DNA of 64,000 nucleotides, taken from NCBI GenBank assembly GCA_032027005.1, contig JAVSMW010000003.1, forward strand, positions 150,154-214,153. Direction: 5' to 3'. Below, one piece after another: positions 1-7,690 of this stretch (position 1 is its first letter; each line of letters begins with the position of its first letter). Under the pieces are notes generated by a model. The model was given only the letters and a program-made list of their open reading frames with translations. It made no database searches and was not told where the DNA came from. This DNA is from JAVSMW01 sp032027005 (GTDB taxonomy: Bacteria > Bacillota > Thermincolia > Thermincolales > UBA2595). The position numbers were made by a program, and so were the translations under genes.

Positions 1-96
1 TTGGGCATTTTCTCCTTCGTTCTTAGTTGTGCCGCAGCCTGCAACAGCCCCGATAAACAGCAATCCTAACAACATCAATATTAAGTATTTTTTCAT
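1..96 (-). CDS. Lipoprotein N-terminus, partial at window edge
   Basis: Only the first 32 codons lie in the window. They start with a short basic head, then a hydrophobic stretch, then a lipobox ending in A-G-C with Cys21, followed by a polar Gly/Thr/Asn/Glu segment. This is a lipoprotein signal peptide, so the protein is probably anchored outside the membrane. The ATG at 94-96 has a CAGGAGGT ribosome site six bases upstream. It is the next gene after the FTR1 iron permease on the same strand and so probably belongs to the iron-uptake operon, perhaps as a periplasmic-type iron-binding partner. The function cannot be read from this fragment. Confidence 0.8.
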   Translation of the reverse strand, partial: MKKYLILMLLGLLFIGAVAGCGTTKNEGENAQ

Positions 97-113
97 TGTC
101 TGACCTCCTGATT

Positions 114-1307
114 TTATAAATTTATTTTAATGGTTTTGGACTGAAAGGCTTTTTGGTAGACTAATCCGCCTATAGCCGCCAAAACCAGTACTCCCTGGAG
201 AGTTATCGACTCTATCGTAGGATAAATACCGAGGAATCCGACAGTGGGTATATTCACAGGAGTAATTCCTACTGCCCCGCCGGCCTGAAGTTCGTTAATT
301 CCCTGTCCGGCGAAGACAAAGGCCAGATAATACATTAAACAGCTGGTACCAATAAAGAATGGTTTGGTGGGGATTTTCACAGAGCCGTAGCGGACTAAGG
401 CGAAAATTATGATCAAAGCAATAGTTCCGGCCAACATCCCGGTAAGAATCATTTTGGCGTGCCCCTGTTCTGCTCCTGAAAACATGGCCACATAAAATAA
501 TACTGTTTCAGCCCCTTCCCGGTAGACTGCCAAAAACACTGTAAACCATAAAGCCAGCATACTTCCCGTGCCTAGAGATTGTTTGATTTTGCCTTCAATG
601 TAATTTTGCCATTTCTTGGCTTCCACTTTGCTGATCAACCAGAAACTTACCGAAAACAGTACACCAACCGCAATCAGCATGGTAACCCCTTCTAAGATTT
701 CCTGGCCGGCACCGCTTACGTTGAACAAAAACTTGATAGCCGCAGCAGTGGCCAGACTTGCCACAATCGCCATTGCTCCCCCCTGATAGATAACCCGGAT
801 TTTATCTCTGTTCCCTGACTTATACAGGTAAGCAATTATTGCTCCAAGAATCAATATTGCTTCAAAACCTTCCCGGACAATAATCATAAACGAAGAGAGA
901 AATACTCCGAAACTGCTTTGGTTGGTTCCATCCAATTGGTTAGCTAACTGTCGCAGCTGTTTCATTAATTCCTGGTTTTGTCTCTGGACTTCTTTAATTT
1001 CTTTTCCTTCACTCATGGATTTTTTAATATCCCGGAATTTACCTTCCACCTGGGCGTTAGCCTGTGCGGATACATTTAAACGCACAACTTTCTCCATTTG
1101 GGCGCCTTCATACGGCCCAAAGTAGGCCTCATTTACAAATTCTTTTGCTTTGGCTACATCGCCTTGGCGATAAGCCTCTGTGGCCTTATTTAATTCTTTT
1201 TCTATATCATTTACCACATCATTCCAGGTCTTCTGTGCTGCAAGTACAGGTGAAGCCAGCAAAGTAAATAGAATCAGAGAAATAATGAAAATCATATTTT
1301 TTTTCAT
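114..1307 (-). CDS. efeU: FTR1-family high-affinity iron permease with extracellular N-terminal domain
   Basis: 397 aa. Residues 1-23 form a signal peptide, and about residues 25-130 form a helical extracytoplasmic domain. The membrane permease domain follows, with about seven helices. Two REGxE motifs (REGFE at 145-149, REGAE at 263-267) are the iron-coordinating signatures of the FTR1/EfeU family, which takes up oxidised ferric iron. The start ATG follows GGGAGGTGATCAG. A sigma-A promoter and two Fur-type boxes lie upstream and a lipoprotein gene follows, as in Gram-positive Efe/FTR1 operons. The long N-terminal extension fits the Gram-positive variant. The family is certain; the symbol is by homology only. 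Confidence 0.93.
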   Translation of the reverse strand: MKKNMIFIISLILFTLLASPVLAAQKTWNDVVNDIEKELNKATEAYRQGDVAKAKEFVNEAYFGPYEGAQMEKVVRLNVSAQANAQVEGKFRDIKKSMSEGKEIKEVQRQNQELMKQLRQLANQLDGTNQSSFGVFLSSFMIIVREGFEAILILGAIIAYLYKSGNRDKIRVIYQGGAMAIVASLATAAAIKFLFNVSGAGQEILEGVTMLIAVGVLFSVSFWLISKVEAKKWQNYIEGKIKQSLGTGSMLALWFTVFLAVYREGAETVLFYVAMFSGAEQGHAKMILTGMLAGTIALIIIFALVRYGSVKIPTKPFFIGTSCLMYYLAFVFAGQGINELQAGGAVGITPVNIPTVGFLGIYPTIESITLQGVLVLAAIGGLVYQKAFQSKTIKINL

Positions 1308-1352
1308 CTGATCACCTCCCTCCGGTCCTTATCTTAGATTACCAGCATGATC

Positions 1353-1365
1353 GATAATCATTATC
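1353..1365. promoter_or_regulatory. Fur box, perfect GATAAT-C-ATTATC
   Basis: A perfect 6-1-6 palindrome, the core of the Fur operator, lies about 46 bases upstream of the FTR1 start. It implies repression by iron-loaded Fur. Confidence 0.8.
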
Positions 1366-1422
1366 ATTTGTCTGGCAAAAATATCGCCTGTAATATGACA
1401 GGCACTTGTAACGCATGAAACC

Positions 1423-1435
1423 GATAATCATTTTC
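1423..1435. promoter_or_regulatory. Second Fur-like box, one mismatch
   Basis: GATAATCATTTTC differs at one position from the perfect palindrome at 1353-1365. It lies just downstream of the -10 element at 1447-1452, where bound Fur would block initiation. Confidence 0.65.
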
Positions 1436-1446
1436 AATCTGGTATT

Positions 1447-1475
1447 ATTATAATTTACAATAAGAGGAACGTCAA
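1447..1475 (-). promoter_or_regulatory. Sigma-A promoter of the iron uptake operon
   Basis: On the minus strand, -35 TTGACG (1470-1475), a 17-base spacer and -10 TATAAT (1447-1452). The Fur-like box begins about ten bases downstream. Confidence 0.75.
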
Positions 1476-1501
1476 GTATTTTTTAGGAAAACTATCAAAA
1501 C

Positions 1502-1536
1502 AAAAAACCAGAACGCAAACTTGCGCCTGGCTTTAT
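1502..1536 (-). terminator. Intrinsic terminator after rnk
   Basis: On the minus strand an imperfect stem (CCAG/CTGG and CGCAA/TTGCG arms) is followed by six T residues. It sits about 35 bases after the rnk stop. Confidence 0.6.
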
Positions 1537-1569
1537 GTAAATATAAGTATTCTGGTGAGGACATCCCCA

Positions 1570-1983
1570 TTACAGTTCAAAGTCACCGGCGGCTTCAGGC
1601 TGATAAAGAAGGTTTACTACTTCTAACCGCACTATCCCGTCAGGAACCTGCCAATCAATAACATCCCCCAGGCGATAGCCAAGGATTGCTGTCCCTACCG
1701 GGGCCAAGACAGATATTTTATCTGCACTTAAATCTGCATCCACAGGATAAACCAGCGAATACACCATTTCTTCCCCGGAGTCCAAGTCCTTCAAGACAAC
1801 TTTCGAATTCATGGTAATTACATCACCGGGAATTTCCGCGGAAGTAACTACCTGGGCCCGATTAAGTTCATGCTCTAGGTTTAACAGATACCCTTTGGGG
1901 CCTACTTCGAACTCTTTCGCTTCACCGATAAGTTTCTGCAATCTTTTTTTATCAATTTCCGTAATAAAAATATTTCTTGACAC
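1570..1983 (-). CDS. rnk: GreA/GreB C-terminal domain protein, Rnk-like
   Basis: 137 aa. It has a short helical N-terminus (to about residue 45) and then the GreA/GreB C-terminal FKBP-like domain, with the diagnostic pattern ...VYPVDAD..., ...VLAPVGTAILGYRLGD... It lacks the long coiled coil of GreA. Rnk-type proteins bind RNA polymerase near the secondary channel but have weak or no cleavage activity. The GTG start has an AAAGGT site eight bases upstream. The gene is monocistronic, with its own terminator. The family call is firm; the regulatory role is inferred from the family. Confidence 0.85.
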   Translation of the reverse strand: MSRNIFITEIDKKRLQKLIGEAKEFEVGPKGYLLNLEHELNRAQVVTSAEIPGDVITMNSKVVLKDLDSGEEMVYSLVYPVDADLSADKISVLAPVGTAILGYRLGDVIDWQVPDGIVRLEVVNLLYQPEAAGDFEL

Positions 1984-2129
1984 TGTTATCTACCTTTCTG
2001 TTTTACTGGTAAAAAACCAGCCGTCCAAGTAAAATGGCTAGTCATAGTTATTATATTTGATTTTGCCACTTATGTAAAGACAGATGCGCAAATCTTGATC
2101 CGTGAAGTCGGACTTAAAAGGTTTCATTG

Positions 2130-2867
2130 TTAACAGCATCTATTATTACAAACATTTTGGATAAACTCAAACACTTGGTCAAAGGTATAGGCAATATTAA
2201 TATTATCACCTTTGATTTCCGGTCTTTTTATTATTACAACAGGAATCTTTAAATTTAAGGCAGCCGAAATTTTATTATCGGTTCCGCCGGCATTCCCACT
2301 GTCTTTAGTCACAATTACCGAGGCATTATACATTTTAAATGTGGCTTTGTTTATTTCCCTGGAGAAGGGGCCCTGCATAGCCACTATGTTTTTGGGAGCT
2401 ATCCCCAGGGCCTGCACCTTTTCAATGACCTGGGGGTCAGGCAGGACCCGGACAACTATGCGCTTACCACCCATATGTGGATGCTTGACAAATAAATCCA
2501 GATTATAGCTGCCCGTTGTTAAAAAAATTGTGTTACCTAATTCAGCAGCTTTAAGAGCAGCTTCTTCCCATGAGTAGACAGGATAAAGCAGCGGGCTGTC
2601 CGGTAATTCAACTTCCCGCCTGGCCAGCCTGATATATGGGATTTGGTTCTCATGGCATAAACTTTGGGCGTGTTTTGAGCCCCCGCCGGGAAAGGGCTGA
2701 GAAGCGTCCAGCAGCAGTTGGACTACCCTGCTGTTGAACAACTTATCCAGATTCTCCCTGGCCCCGGATTTCTCCATTGACCCCATAGCATATACATCAA
2801 AACCCTTTGCTGCAAGCAAGGAACTTATTTCTCTCCCTTCTCGCGTCCCTGATAGTACAATTATCAT
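2130..2867 (-). CDS. cbiJ: Precorrin-6A/cobalt-precorrin-6A reductase, CobK/CbiJ-like
   Basis: About 245 aa from the ATG at 2867. The N-terminus has the hydrophobic strand and SGTREGR turn of CobK/CbiJ, and the middle has a DASQPFPGGG variant of the family's DA(S/T)HPFA motif. The enzyme reduces the macrocycle of (cobalt-)precorrin-6A with NADPH during cobalamin synthesis. I chose 2867 over in-frame ATGs at 2888 and 2897 because GGAGG lies 12 bases upstream and the conserved N-terminal strand begins there. It overlaps the end of cbiO by 71 bases, so it is the last gene of the cobalt transport operon under the cobalamin riboswitch. The pairing is logical, since cobalt-corrin intermediates need cobalt. 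Confidence 0.82.
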   Translation of the reverse strand: MIIVLSGTREGREISSLLAAKGFDVYAMGSMEKSGARENLDKLFNSRVVQLLLDASQPFPGGGSKHAQSLCHENQIPYIRLARREVELPDSPLLYPVYSWEEAALKAAELGNTIFLTTGSYNLDLFVKHPHMGGKRIVVRVLPDPQVIEKVQALGIAPKNIVAMQGPFSREINKATFKMYNASVIVTKDSGNAGGTDNKISAALNLKIPVVIIKRPEIKGDNINIAYTFDQVFEFIQNVCNNRCC

Positions 2868-3729
2868 AGCCTTCCTGTTCTCCTCCATGTACTTCATGAT
2901 TAAGCATTAAAGCAAAAAGTTCCTGTTTATCACGGGGTAACGGTGTTGTCTTGGACAAACACCCTTTTTTCGCAAATACATCATAAACATCAACCAGCCA
3001 CGGTCTGTCAAGGTCAGCTTTATGGAGCAGAAGATCATCCCGGAATACACTCGCCGGAGTTCCTTCCCCAATTACTCTGCCGCCGCTCAGGACAAAAACA
3101 TAGTCAGCCCAGGAGTAGGCCAGATCCACATCATGGGTTGACATAATCACAGTTGTACCATTCTGACTGATTTCATCAAACAACCGCACTGCCTGTTTGG
3201 CATGTTTCGGATCAAGCCAGGCAGTCGGCTCGTCACAAACCAGGACCTCTGGTTCCATGGCCAGGATTCCGGCAATGGTCACTCTTTTTTTCTGGCCATA
3301 GCTTAACATATGGGTAGGTTTATCCTTCAGTTCAGTAATTCCGGTGGCTTTCATGGCTTGCTCGACCCGTTCTCTGACCGTTTGTTCAGACAGGCCGATA
3401 TTCAGCGGGCCAAAAGAAATCTCCTGGTAAACACTGGCTGAAAAAAGCTGGCTGTCCGGGTCCTGAAAGACAATCCCCACATTTTTCCGCAATTCCTGCA
3501 GGGCTTTTTTGTCATAACTGACAGCTTTCCCGTTATATCTTACTGTACCACTTTTGGGTTTCAAAATACCATTCAAGTGTAAAAAAAGAGTGGACTTACC
3601 CGCTCCATTGGAGCCCAGGATAGCTATTTTCCGGCTTTTGGGAATCTTCAAACACATGTTTTGCAAAGCCTGGGTGCCATCGGGATAAAAATAGTTCAGA
3701 TCTTCTGCCTCAATAATATAATCAGCCAA
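2797..3729 (-). CDS. cbiO: Cobalt ECF-type ABC transporter ATP-binding subunit
   Basis: 310 aa. Walker A GSNGAGKST, Q-loop VFQDPDSQ, signature LSYGQKKR, Walker B VLVCDEPT and the switch His in STHD are all present, so the subunit should be active. It energises CbiMNQ to import Co2+. The TTG start has GGAGG nine bases upstream and overlaps the cbiQ stop by eight bases. The C-terminal ~25 residues run into the start of the CobK-like gene and make the protein slightly longer than the usual ~275 aa. The last segment is charged and probably not conserved. Confidence 0.93.
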   Translation of the reverse strand: MADYIIEAEDLNYFYPDGTQALQNMCLKIPKSRKIAILGSNGAGKSTLFLHLNGILKPKSGTVRYNGKAVSYDKKALQELRKNVGIVFQDPDSQLFSASVYQEISFGPLNIGLSEQTVRERVEQAMKATGITELKDKPTHMLSYGQKKRVTIAGILAMEPEVLVCDEPTAWLDPKHAKQAVRLFDEISQNGTTVIMSTHDVDLAYSWADYVFVLSGGRVIGEGTPASVFRDDLLLHKADLDRPWLVDVYDVFAKKGCLSKTTPLPRDKQELFALMLNHEVHGGEQEGYDNCTIRDARRERNKFLACSKGF

Positions 3730-4513
3730 TTTTCCCCACCTCCAGTAAGATAGCTGCGATAACCAAAAACGATTCTACAAAAACAATCAGGATAATGTTT
3801 TTTACTGAAACAGAGTATTCAGGTGTTAATACATACAACTGTCCTGTATAACCTCTGGAGGACAAGGCCGTGAATAGAGCCTCTGAACGATGGAGGGCTT
3901 TGACAAATAAGGCAGCCGTCAATTGTCCGAGAGATTTCATGGAATTTCCCACCGTAGCGTAACCCCAGCGGGAGGCCTGGCTGGTGTAAATATCACCAGC
4001 CGCAGTCAGCATGACAAAAATAAACCGGTATATTAAGTCAGTCAATTCTATAAAAAGAGCCGGAAACTTCAATTTCTTCATCACAGATGTAATTTCCACA
4101 GCTGGAGTGGTAAGGGAGAGAAAATAGAGGCAGGAAACAGCACCCAATGATTTAAAAAACAACCCTCCCGCCGATGTCAGACCATTTTGGGTAATGCCCA
4201 AGGTTATTCCCGAGATGGTGATGCCTGTGAGCAGATCTGTTGCCAGGCCTCGGGTTGATATAGAAACAGCGATGGTCAGGACACTTATCAGCAAGAATGA
4301 GAAAGGGAGGCAAAGCAATTTGAAATACATTTTCAAAGGAATACCGGCAAGCCACACTATGGCAAATGCCATCAAAAGGATGACGAGACATGAGAGCACC
4401 GGCTGGGAAAAACCCAGGCACAAAAACATCGTCACAAAAGCAAAGGCGGCTTTTTCCATGGGATGAACCCGGCGTAAACGGTTGTTATAGGCGAAGCCGT
4501 CAATGTTCAGCAT
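3722..4513 (-). CDS. cbiQ: Cobalt ECF transporter transmembrane (T) subunit
   Basis: 263 aa from the ATG at 4513, which begins MLNIDGFAYNNR as in CbiQ. The protein has several hydrophobic helices and the cytoplasmic coupling helices with a SRWGY segment near residue 190. It connects the CbiO ATPases to CbiMN. The start overlaps the cbiN stop by 14 bases. An upstream in-frame start at 4609 lies inside cbiN and is not preceded by a ribosome site, so I did not use it. Confidence 0.9.
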   Translation of the reverse strand: MLNIDGFAYNNRLRRVHPMEKAAFAFVTMFLCLGFSQPVLSCLVILLMAFAIVWLAGIPLKMYFKLLCLPFSFLLISVLTIAVSISTRGLATDLLTGITISGITLGITQNGLTSAGGLFFKSLGAVSCLYFLSLTTPAVEITSVMKKLKFPALFIELTDLIYRFIFVMLTAAGDIYTSQASRWGYATVGNSMKSLGQLTAALFVKALHRSEALFTALSSRGYTGQLYVLTPEYSVSVKNIILIVFVESFLVIAAILLEVGKIG

Positions 4514-4802
4514 GGGAGCTGCCTTCTTCTTTATCTTTATGTTTCTTACCCCTGCTAAAACCGATGAAATAACCGACAAAACCGGCTCCCAGGGCAGCCT
4601 GTAAAGCAAAAAGGAGGCTCGCTATCTCACCGCTGGGCGGCTCCCAAATGTAGGAAAACCATGGCTTAAAATCGGGGTTTATCTGTGTGATTAACTCCTG
4701 GGCCTTCCCATCAGCACCCCCGAATTCAGCCCCTTTTTGTACGACTAAGGGTATTATGGTCAAAATTACAACAATCCCAATCAGAATTAGATTTTTCTTC
4801 AT
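4500..4802 (-). CDS. cbiN: Cobalt transport protein CbiN
   Basis: 100 aa with two membrane helices (about residues 5-22 and 60-82) separated by an extracellular loop containing NPDFKPWFSYIWEPPSGEI, the family signature. The tail is charged and His/Lys rich. CbiN is the small accessory subunit that activates CbiM for cobalt uptake. It lies directly between cbiM and cbiQ, three bases after cbiM. Confidence 0.92.
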   Translation of the reverse strand: MKKNLILIGIVVILTIIPLVVQKGAEFGGADGKAQELITQINPDFKPWFSYIWEPPSGEIASLLFALQAALGAGFVGYFIGFSRGKKHKDKEEGSSHAEH

Positions 4803-4805
4803 GAA

Positions 4806-5555
4806 TTAAACCTCCTTACTAAGAACTGCCAAATCCCGGAGTTCATGTTTGTTGTAAGCCGTTAAAATATTGAAAACCACTATAGTCAAAATTCCTTCAC
4901 TAATAGCCAGGGGAATTTGGGTCACGGCAAAGACACCCATAAACTTGGTCAAGGATGCCATAACGCCGCCGACTGGGTCCGGAAAGGCCAAAGCCAGCTG
5001 AATCGAGGTAGTCACATAAGTAAGTAGGTTGCCGAGAGCGGCAGCCAGAAACACGGCCAGCCAAAGGGGTGCTCCCAGTTTTTTGGCAATCCGGTATACT
5101 CCATAGGAGATAATTGGTCCGACCACTCCCATGGAAAAGGTATTGGCCCCCAAGGTAGTTATCCCGCCATGAGCAAGGAGCAGGGCCTGAAATAAAAGCA
5201 CGATGGTGCCCAGCACAGACATGGCCAGGGGTCCGAACATAATTGCCCCCAGCCCGACACCTGTGGGGTGAGAACAACTACCGGTAACCGACGGAAGCTT
5301 TAATGAGGACAAGACAAAGGCAAAGGCCCCGGCCAGACCCAGAAGCATTTTCAGATTTGGGTGATGATGCAGGGTCTTCTGTATTGAACGCAGACCTAAG
5401 AATACGAAAGGAATAGCAGCTGCAAACCAGATCCCGGCCCAGCTCATGGGCAAAAAGCCTTCCATTATGTGCATGGCATAAGCATTTTCCGGAATAATCA
5501 GCATTACACCAACCAAGTACATTATTATTAGAATAGTTTTTTCCTTGTTCTTCAT
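4806..5555 (-). CDS. cbiM: Cobalt substrate-binding membrane subunit CbiM
   Basis: 249 aa from the ATG at 5555, which has GGGAG nine bases upstream; an in-frame TTG at 5570 lies inside that ribosome site. A cleavable signal-like helix ends in ...AYA, so the mature protein begins MHIMEGFLP. This exposes the Met-His-Ile N-terminus that supplies cobalt ligands in CbiM/NikM. About seven helices follow. It is the first gene of cbiMNQO-cobK. The cobalamin riboswitch upstream supports cobalt rather than nickel as substrate. Confidence 0.93.
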   Translation of the reverse strand: MKNKEKTILIIMYLVGVMLIIPENAYAMHIMEGFLPMSWAGIWFAAAIPFVFLGLRSIQKTLHHHPNLKMLLGLAGAFAFVLSSLKLPSVTGSCSHPTGVGLGAIMFGPLAMSVLGTIVLLFQALLLAHGGITTLGANTFSMGVVGPIISYGVYRIAKKLGAPLWLAVFLAAALGNLLTYVTTSIQLALAFPDPVGGVMASLTKFMGVFAVTQIPLAISEGILTIVVFNILTAYNKHELRDLAVLSKEV

Positions 5556-5649
5556 GAGATTCACTCCCAATTTTTAGTATCCTACCGGAAATTGTAGCCG
5601 TTTTTTTCAAGGCTAAGTGCCATGAATTTTTTGTCTTTTCTCTACCTTT

Positions 5650-5737
5650 TCTCAGTTTAGGCTCTCGGAGATGTCCGGGAAATCTGGAGCAATACCTTGC
5701 CAGATTCGCCGGCCCCTATTTCGAGAGCCTACTTTTA
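5650..5737 (-). promoter_or_regulatory. Large structured hairpin in the cbiM leader
   Basis: On the transcribed minus strand an outer stem (TAGGCTCTCG/CGAGAGCCTA) encloses CCGG/CCGG and AATCTGG/CCAGATT stems. The whole ~80 bases can form one interrupted rod with a 12-base apical loop. It lies between the leader terminator and cbiM. I do not recognise it as a known riboswitch class. It may be an antiterminator or a second sensor. Confidence 0.5.
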
Positions 5738-5788
5738 GCGGTAATTAAAAAACCGGTCAATCGACCGGGATGGAATCAAAAAAGACAT
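5735..5788 (-). CDS. Possible 17-codon leader peptide in the cbiM leader
   Basis: ATG at 5788 follows AGGGAGGTGGT and encodes MSFLIPSRSIDRFFNYR, then TAA. Its codons 6-14 run straight through the intrinsic terminator hairpin at 5745-5768. This is the geometry of translation-coupled attenuation. No homology supports it; it could be chance. Confidence 0.3.
   Translation of the reverse strand: MSFLIPSRSIDRFFNYR
5745..5768 (-). terminator. Intrinsic terminator within the cbiM leader
   Basis: On the minus strand CCGGTC-GATT-GACCGG is followed at once by TTTTTT. It lies about 190 bases upstream of cbiM and would stop leader transcripts. Confidence 0.7.
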
Positions 5789-5861
5789 ACCTAATCTGAC
5801 CACCTCCCTGATAATTTGGCTGGGTGTCAGAACAGGCCGGCTGCTTGTTACCGAATCAATA

Positions 5862-5896
5862 TGAATGTAAGTGAAAGGTATCCCAGATTACATTCA
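5862..5896. promoter_or_regulatory. Operator-like inverted repeat in the cbiM leader
   Basis: Perfect nine-base arms TGAATGTAA (5862-5870) and TTACATTCA (5888-5896) are separated by 17 bases. This resembles a dyad for a tetrameric regulator of NikR geometry. The sequence differs from the E. coli NikR site, and no regulator gene is adjacent. Confidence 0.4.
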
Positions 5897-5984
5897 CTCA
5901 TCGGATTCCAGCATCTTTGGAAAACATTTAAGTTTTATCCCTCAGGACAAAAACACCTATTCCATATTATGTAATTATGATATC

Positions 5985-6016
5985 AAAATACCCTCTGCCC
6001 GATTGTGCAGAGGGTA
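5985..6016 (-). terminator. Hairpin after the cobalamin riboswitch (expression platform)
   Basis: A ten-base stem (TACCCTCTGC/GCAGAGGGTA) with an eight-base loop is followed on the minus strand by TTTTG. The T-run is short. It lies about 55 bases after the riboswitch, where the expression platform should be. Confidence 0.55.
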
Positions 6017-6069
6017 AAGAAAACTAAGGTTCTCTTCCTCCCCATCCATCGTGGGTCTAACGGCGAGTT

Positions 6070-6235
6070 CAAGCAAGCAGGTCTCCTGGCTCAAGATCAT
6101 TGCCTGTTCTGCACCTTCCCGGAATCCCAGTGGTTTCAAGCAGACAGGCTCCCTCTTACAGTGGCGGGACCGCGCCGGATTTAAACCGGCTTCCCTTTTC
6201 AATCCTGGCATTTACCAGGATCACTTACTTCAGAA
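6070..6235 (-). ncRNA. Cobalamin riboswitch upstream of cbiMNQO
   Basis: Read on the minus strand it shows the ordered AdoCbl aptamer landmarks: GGGAAGCCGGT, then AATCCGGC...GGTCCCGCCACTGTAA, then GAGCCAGGAGACCTGC (the B12 box). It should repress the cobalt transporter when cobalamin is plentiful. It is 480 bases from cbiM, with additional leader structures between. Confidence 0.93.
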
Positions 6236-6253
6236 TTATTCTTGTTTAGAAGT

Positions 6254-6282
6254 ATTATACATTAATTTTCCTAAGTTGTCTA
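6254..6282 (-). promoter_or_regulatory. Sigma-A promoter of the cbi operon
   Basis: On the minus strand, -35 TAGACA (6277-6282), a 17-base spacer and -10 TATAAT (6254-6259) lie immediately upstream of the riboswitch. Confidence 0.75.
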
Positions 6283-6381
6283 GAAAATAAATTATGGAAA
6301 ACCTTAGAAGACGTCGATGTGTTAATAAAAAAACGGAATTTGGGAATATTTAAAATTAAGATAAATTGGGAGGCTATAATA

Positions 6382-6834
6382 TTGGTTAAGGATAATATTA
6401 CTCTAGGAACAATCGTAGGATTGGCGGGCACAATACCACAAATTTTGATAAGCCTCATTGCTTATAAAATGGGCTACGCACAATATTTTTCATTTCAATT
6501 GTCAGCCGGTATTATTTTGGCAAAACCATTAGCAGGGGAGCCATTGGGCCTCTTGATGGGTGGATTTATCTGGGAACTCACAGGAGCAGTTCTGGGTATA
6601 ATAATATTATTTCTTTTAATTAAAACAGGAACAGACTTTTGGTGGTTAAAGGGAATTCTTATTTCTACTTTTTTCATGTATACGGTAATATACGGATTTG
6701 CCTTTGACATTGGAAGTGCTAATGTTTTGCCTGAAGATATTGGCACAAATTTAACTGAAATGGCAGGAAATATTTTGTTTGGGCTTACCGGTGCTTTCCT
6801 GGCTGCCAGATGGGCGGACAGAGTTAATTTGTAA
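6382..6834 (+). CDS. Small membrane protein of unknown function
   Basis: 150 aa from a TTG at 6382 chosen because GGGAGG lies eight bases upstream; an ATG at 6319 has no ribosome site. About four hydrophobic helices are visible, with a short FWWLKG turn after the third and a GxxLAARW ending. A similar overall plan (helical protein, KG-containing turn, mostly hydrophobic) occurs in the protein at 21944-22492, so both may be members of one poorly described clostridial membrane family. It is divergent from the cbi operon. No function can be assigned. Confidence 0.65.
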   Translation: MVKDNITLGTIVGLAGTIPQILISLIAYKMGYAQYFSFQLSAGIILAKPLAGEPLGLLMGGFIWELTGAVLGIIILFLLIKTGTDFWWLKGILISTFFMYTVIYGFAFDIGSANVLPEDIGTNLTEMAGNILFGLTGAFLAARWADRVNL

Positions 6835-6883
6835 CATTAGCGGCATTCTCCCATACTATGTTAATTAGAAAGGGGAGATTATT

Positions 6884-7312
6884 ATGCCTACATTACCAGA
6901 CGCCTCAATTAACGGTTCAATCGTCGGAGGAGGTACTTCCGCTTCCTTTGCAGCAGGTGCATCATGCTTTGGCGGGGAACCCTCCGGAAGTGTTCAAGGA
7001 AATATCCGGACTTTTACCGGACCGGGAACCAGTAATTTCACATTTAATTCCAGCAATGCTTTTGTCGTTGTAACAGTCTTGACTCAAAATCTGCAGTTCG
7101 CACATGTAAAGTTTGACAACGTGACTATTAGGAGAGATGGAACCACGTTAACCAACCAGGGTGCCGCAATCCTGACAGCTACTAAGTTGAGTGATAACAC
7201 CTGGTCAGGAGCCCTGACCCTTGTTGCGTCTCAAACCCAGCTGCAGGTAGCCGGTGTCTTTACAGGAGAGGTAGATGTTCTTAAACAAGTTCTTTGCAAA
7301 CCTTTACTTTGA
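6884..7312 (+). CDS. Hypothetical beta-rich small protein
   Basis: 142 aa with a good AAGGGGAGA ribosome site. The composition is rich in Gly, Ser, Thr, Val and Asn, with alternating hydrophobic residues that suggest beta strands. No signal peptide, membrane helix or known motif is seen. It has two Cys, at about residues 29 and 138. A strong terminator follows at 7350-7405. It might be a spore or cell-surface component, but this is a guess from composition only. Confidence 0.6.
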   Translation: MPTLPDASINGSIVGGGTSASFAAGASCFGGEPSGSVQGNIRTFTGPGTSNFTFNSSNAFVVVTVLTQNLQFAHVKFDNVTIRRDGTTLTNQGAAILTATKLSDNTWSGALTLVASQTQLQVAGVFTGEVDVLKQVLCKPLL

Positions 7313-7349
7313 TATTCTTTTCGTTAAATTGTAAAAGTCACCGATTATC

Positions 7350-7405
7350 AAAGGGTCTGCTGCTTCACGAATTGGTGGTTTGTGAAACAGCAGCCCCTCT
7401 TTTTG
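7350..7405 (+). terminator. Strong intrinsic terminator between convergent genes
   Basis: A stem of GGG-T-CTGCTGCTTCAC against GTGAAACAGCAG-C-CCC is followed by TCTTTTT on the plus strand. It ends transcription of the gene at 6884-7312 and, on the other strand, lies just after the extended hgcB stop. Confidence 0.75.
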
Positions 7406-7417
7406 ACCACATTGGCC

Positions 7418-7690
7418 TTAACAATCACAATGGGGCTCACTACCAGTGAGCCAGCCTTTAACAATGGCGTAAGTTCACCCCACACCCGCTCTGACAGTTA
7501 TCGCATCAAGCGAACAGTTTTGGGCGCAGGCTCCACATTCCATACAATTATCCTTATCAATTATATTGGCTTTGCCTGCTTTAATCATAAAAACCTGGTG
7601 CGGGCAGACCTGAACGCACATGCCGCAGCCAATGCATTTATCCTTGTTTAACTTTAAAGTCACTACGTCTTTTAAATACTTAAGACTCAT
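7418..7690 (-). CDS. hgcB: HgcB mercury-methylation ferredoxin, with in-frame TGA (probable selenocysteine)
   Basis: HgcB passes electrons to the corrinoid of HgcA in mercury methylation. The reading frame has an ATG at 7690 (TAGGTG site six bases upstream) and two [4Fe-4S] motifs, CIGCGMCVQVCP and CMECGACAQNCS. The ECGAC box is typical of HgcB. Conventional calling stops at the TGA at 7475-7477, giving a truncated protein. Reading TGA as an amino acid adds, in the same frame, TYAIVKGWLTGSEPHCDC and then TAA, for 90 aa. This matches the usual ~95 aa length and the family tail with terminal cysteines. The TGA is residue 72, where I recall the essential Cys73. A hairpin follows at 7434-7452. 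The alternatives are a nonsense mutation or a sequencing error. hgcB begins ten bases after the hgcA stop. Confidence 0.88.
7434..7452 (-). promoter_or_regulatory. Candidate bacterial SECIS hairpin in hgcB
   Basis: A perfect seven-base stem GGCTCAC/GTGAGCC with loop TGGTA starts 22 bases after the TGA at 7475-7477, and its loop starts 29 bases after. From memory, bacterial SECIS loops lie about 16-37 bases after UGA and carry a G in the first two loop positions; this fits. It lies inside the conserved tail coding sequence. Confidence 0.6.

Noticed and set aside
4514..4609. Longer CbiQ starting at 4609
   Set aside because: The additional segment is out-of-frame cbiN coding sequence and lacks a ribosome site; the ATG at 4513 fits the family start.
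7475..7477. Taking the hgcB TGA as an ordinary stop codon
   Set aside because: The following 18 codons encode the expected HgcB tail in frame, and a SECIS-like hairpin follows; hgcA shows the same pattern.
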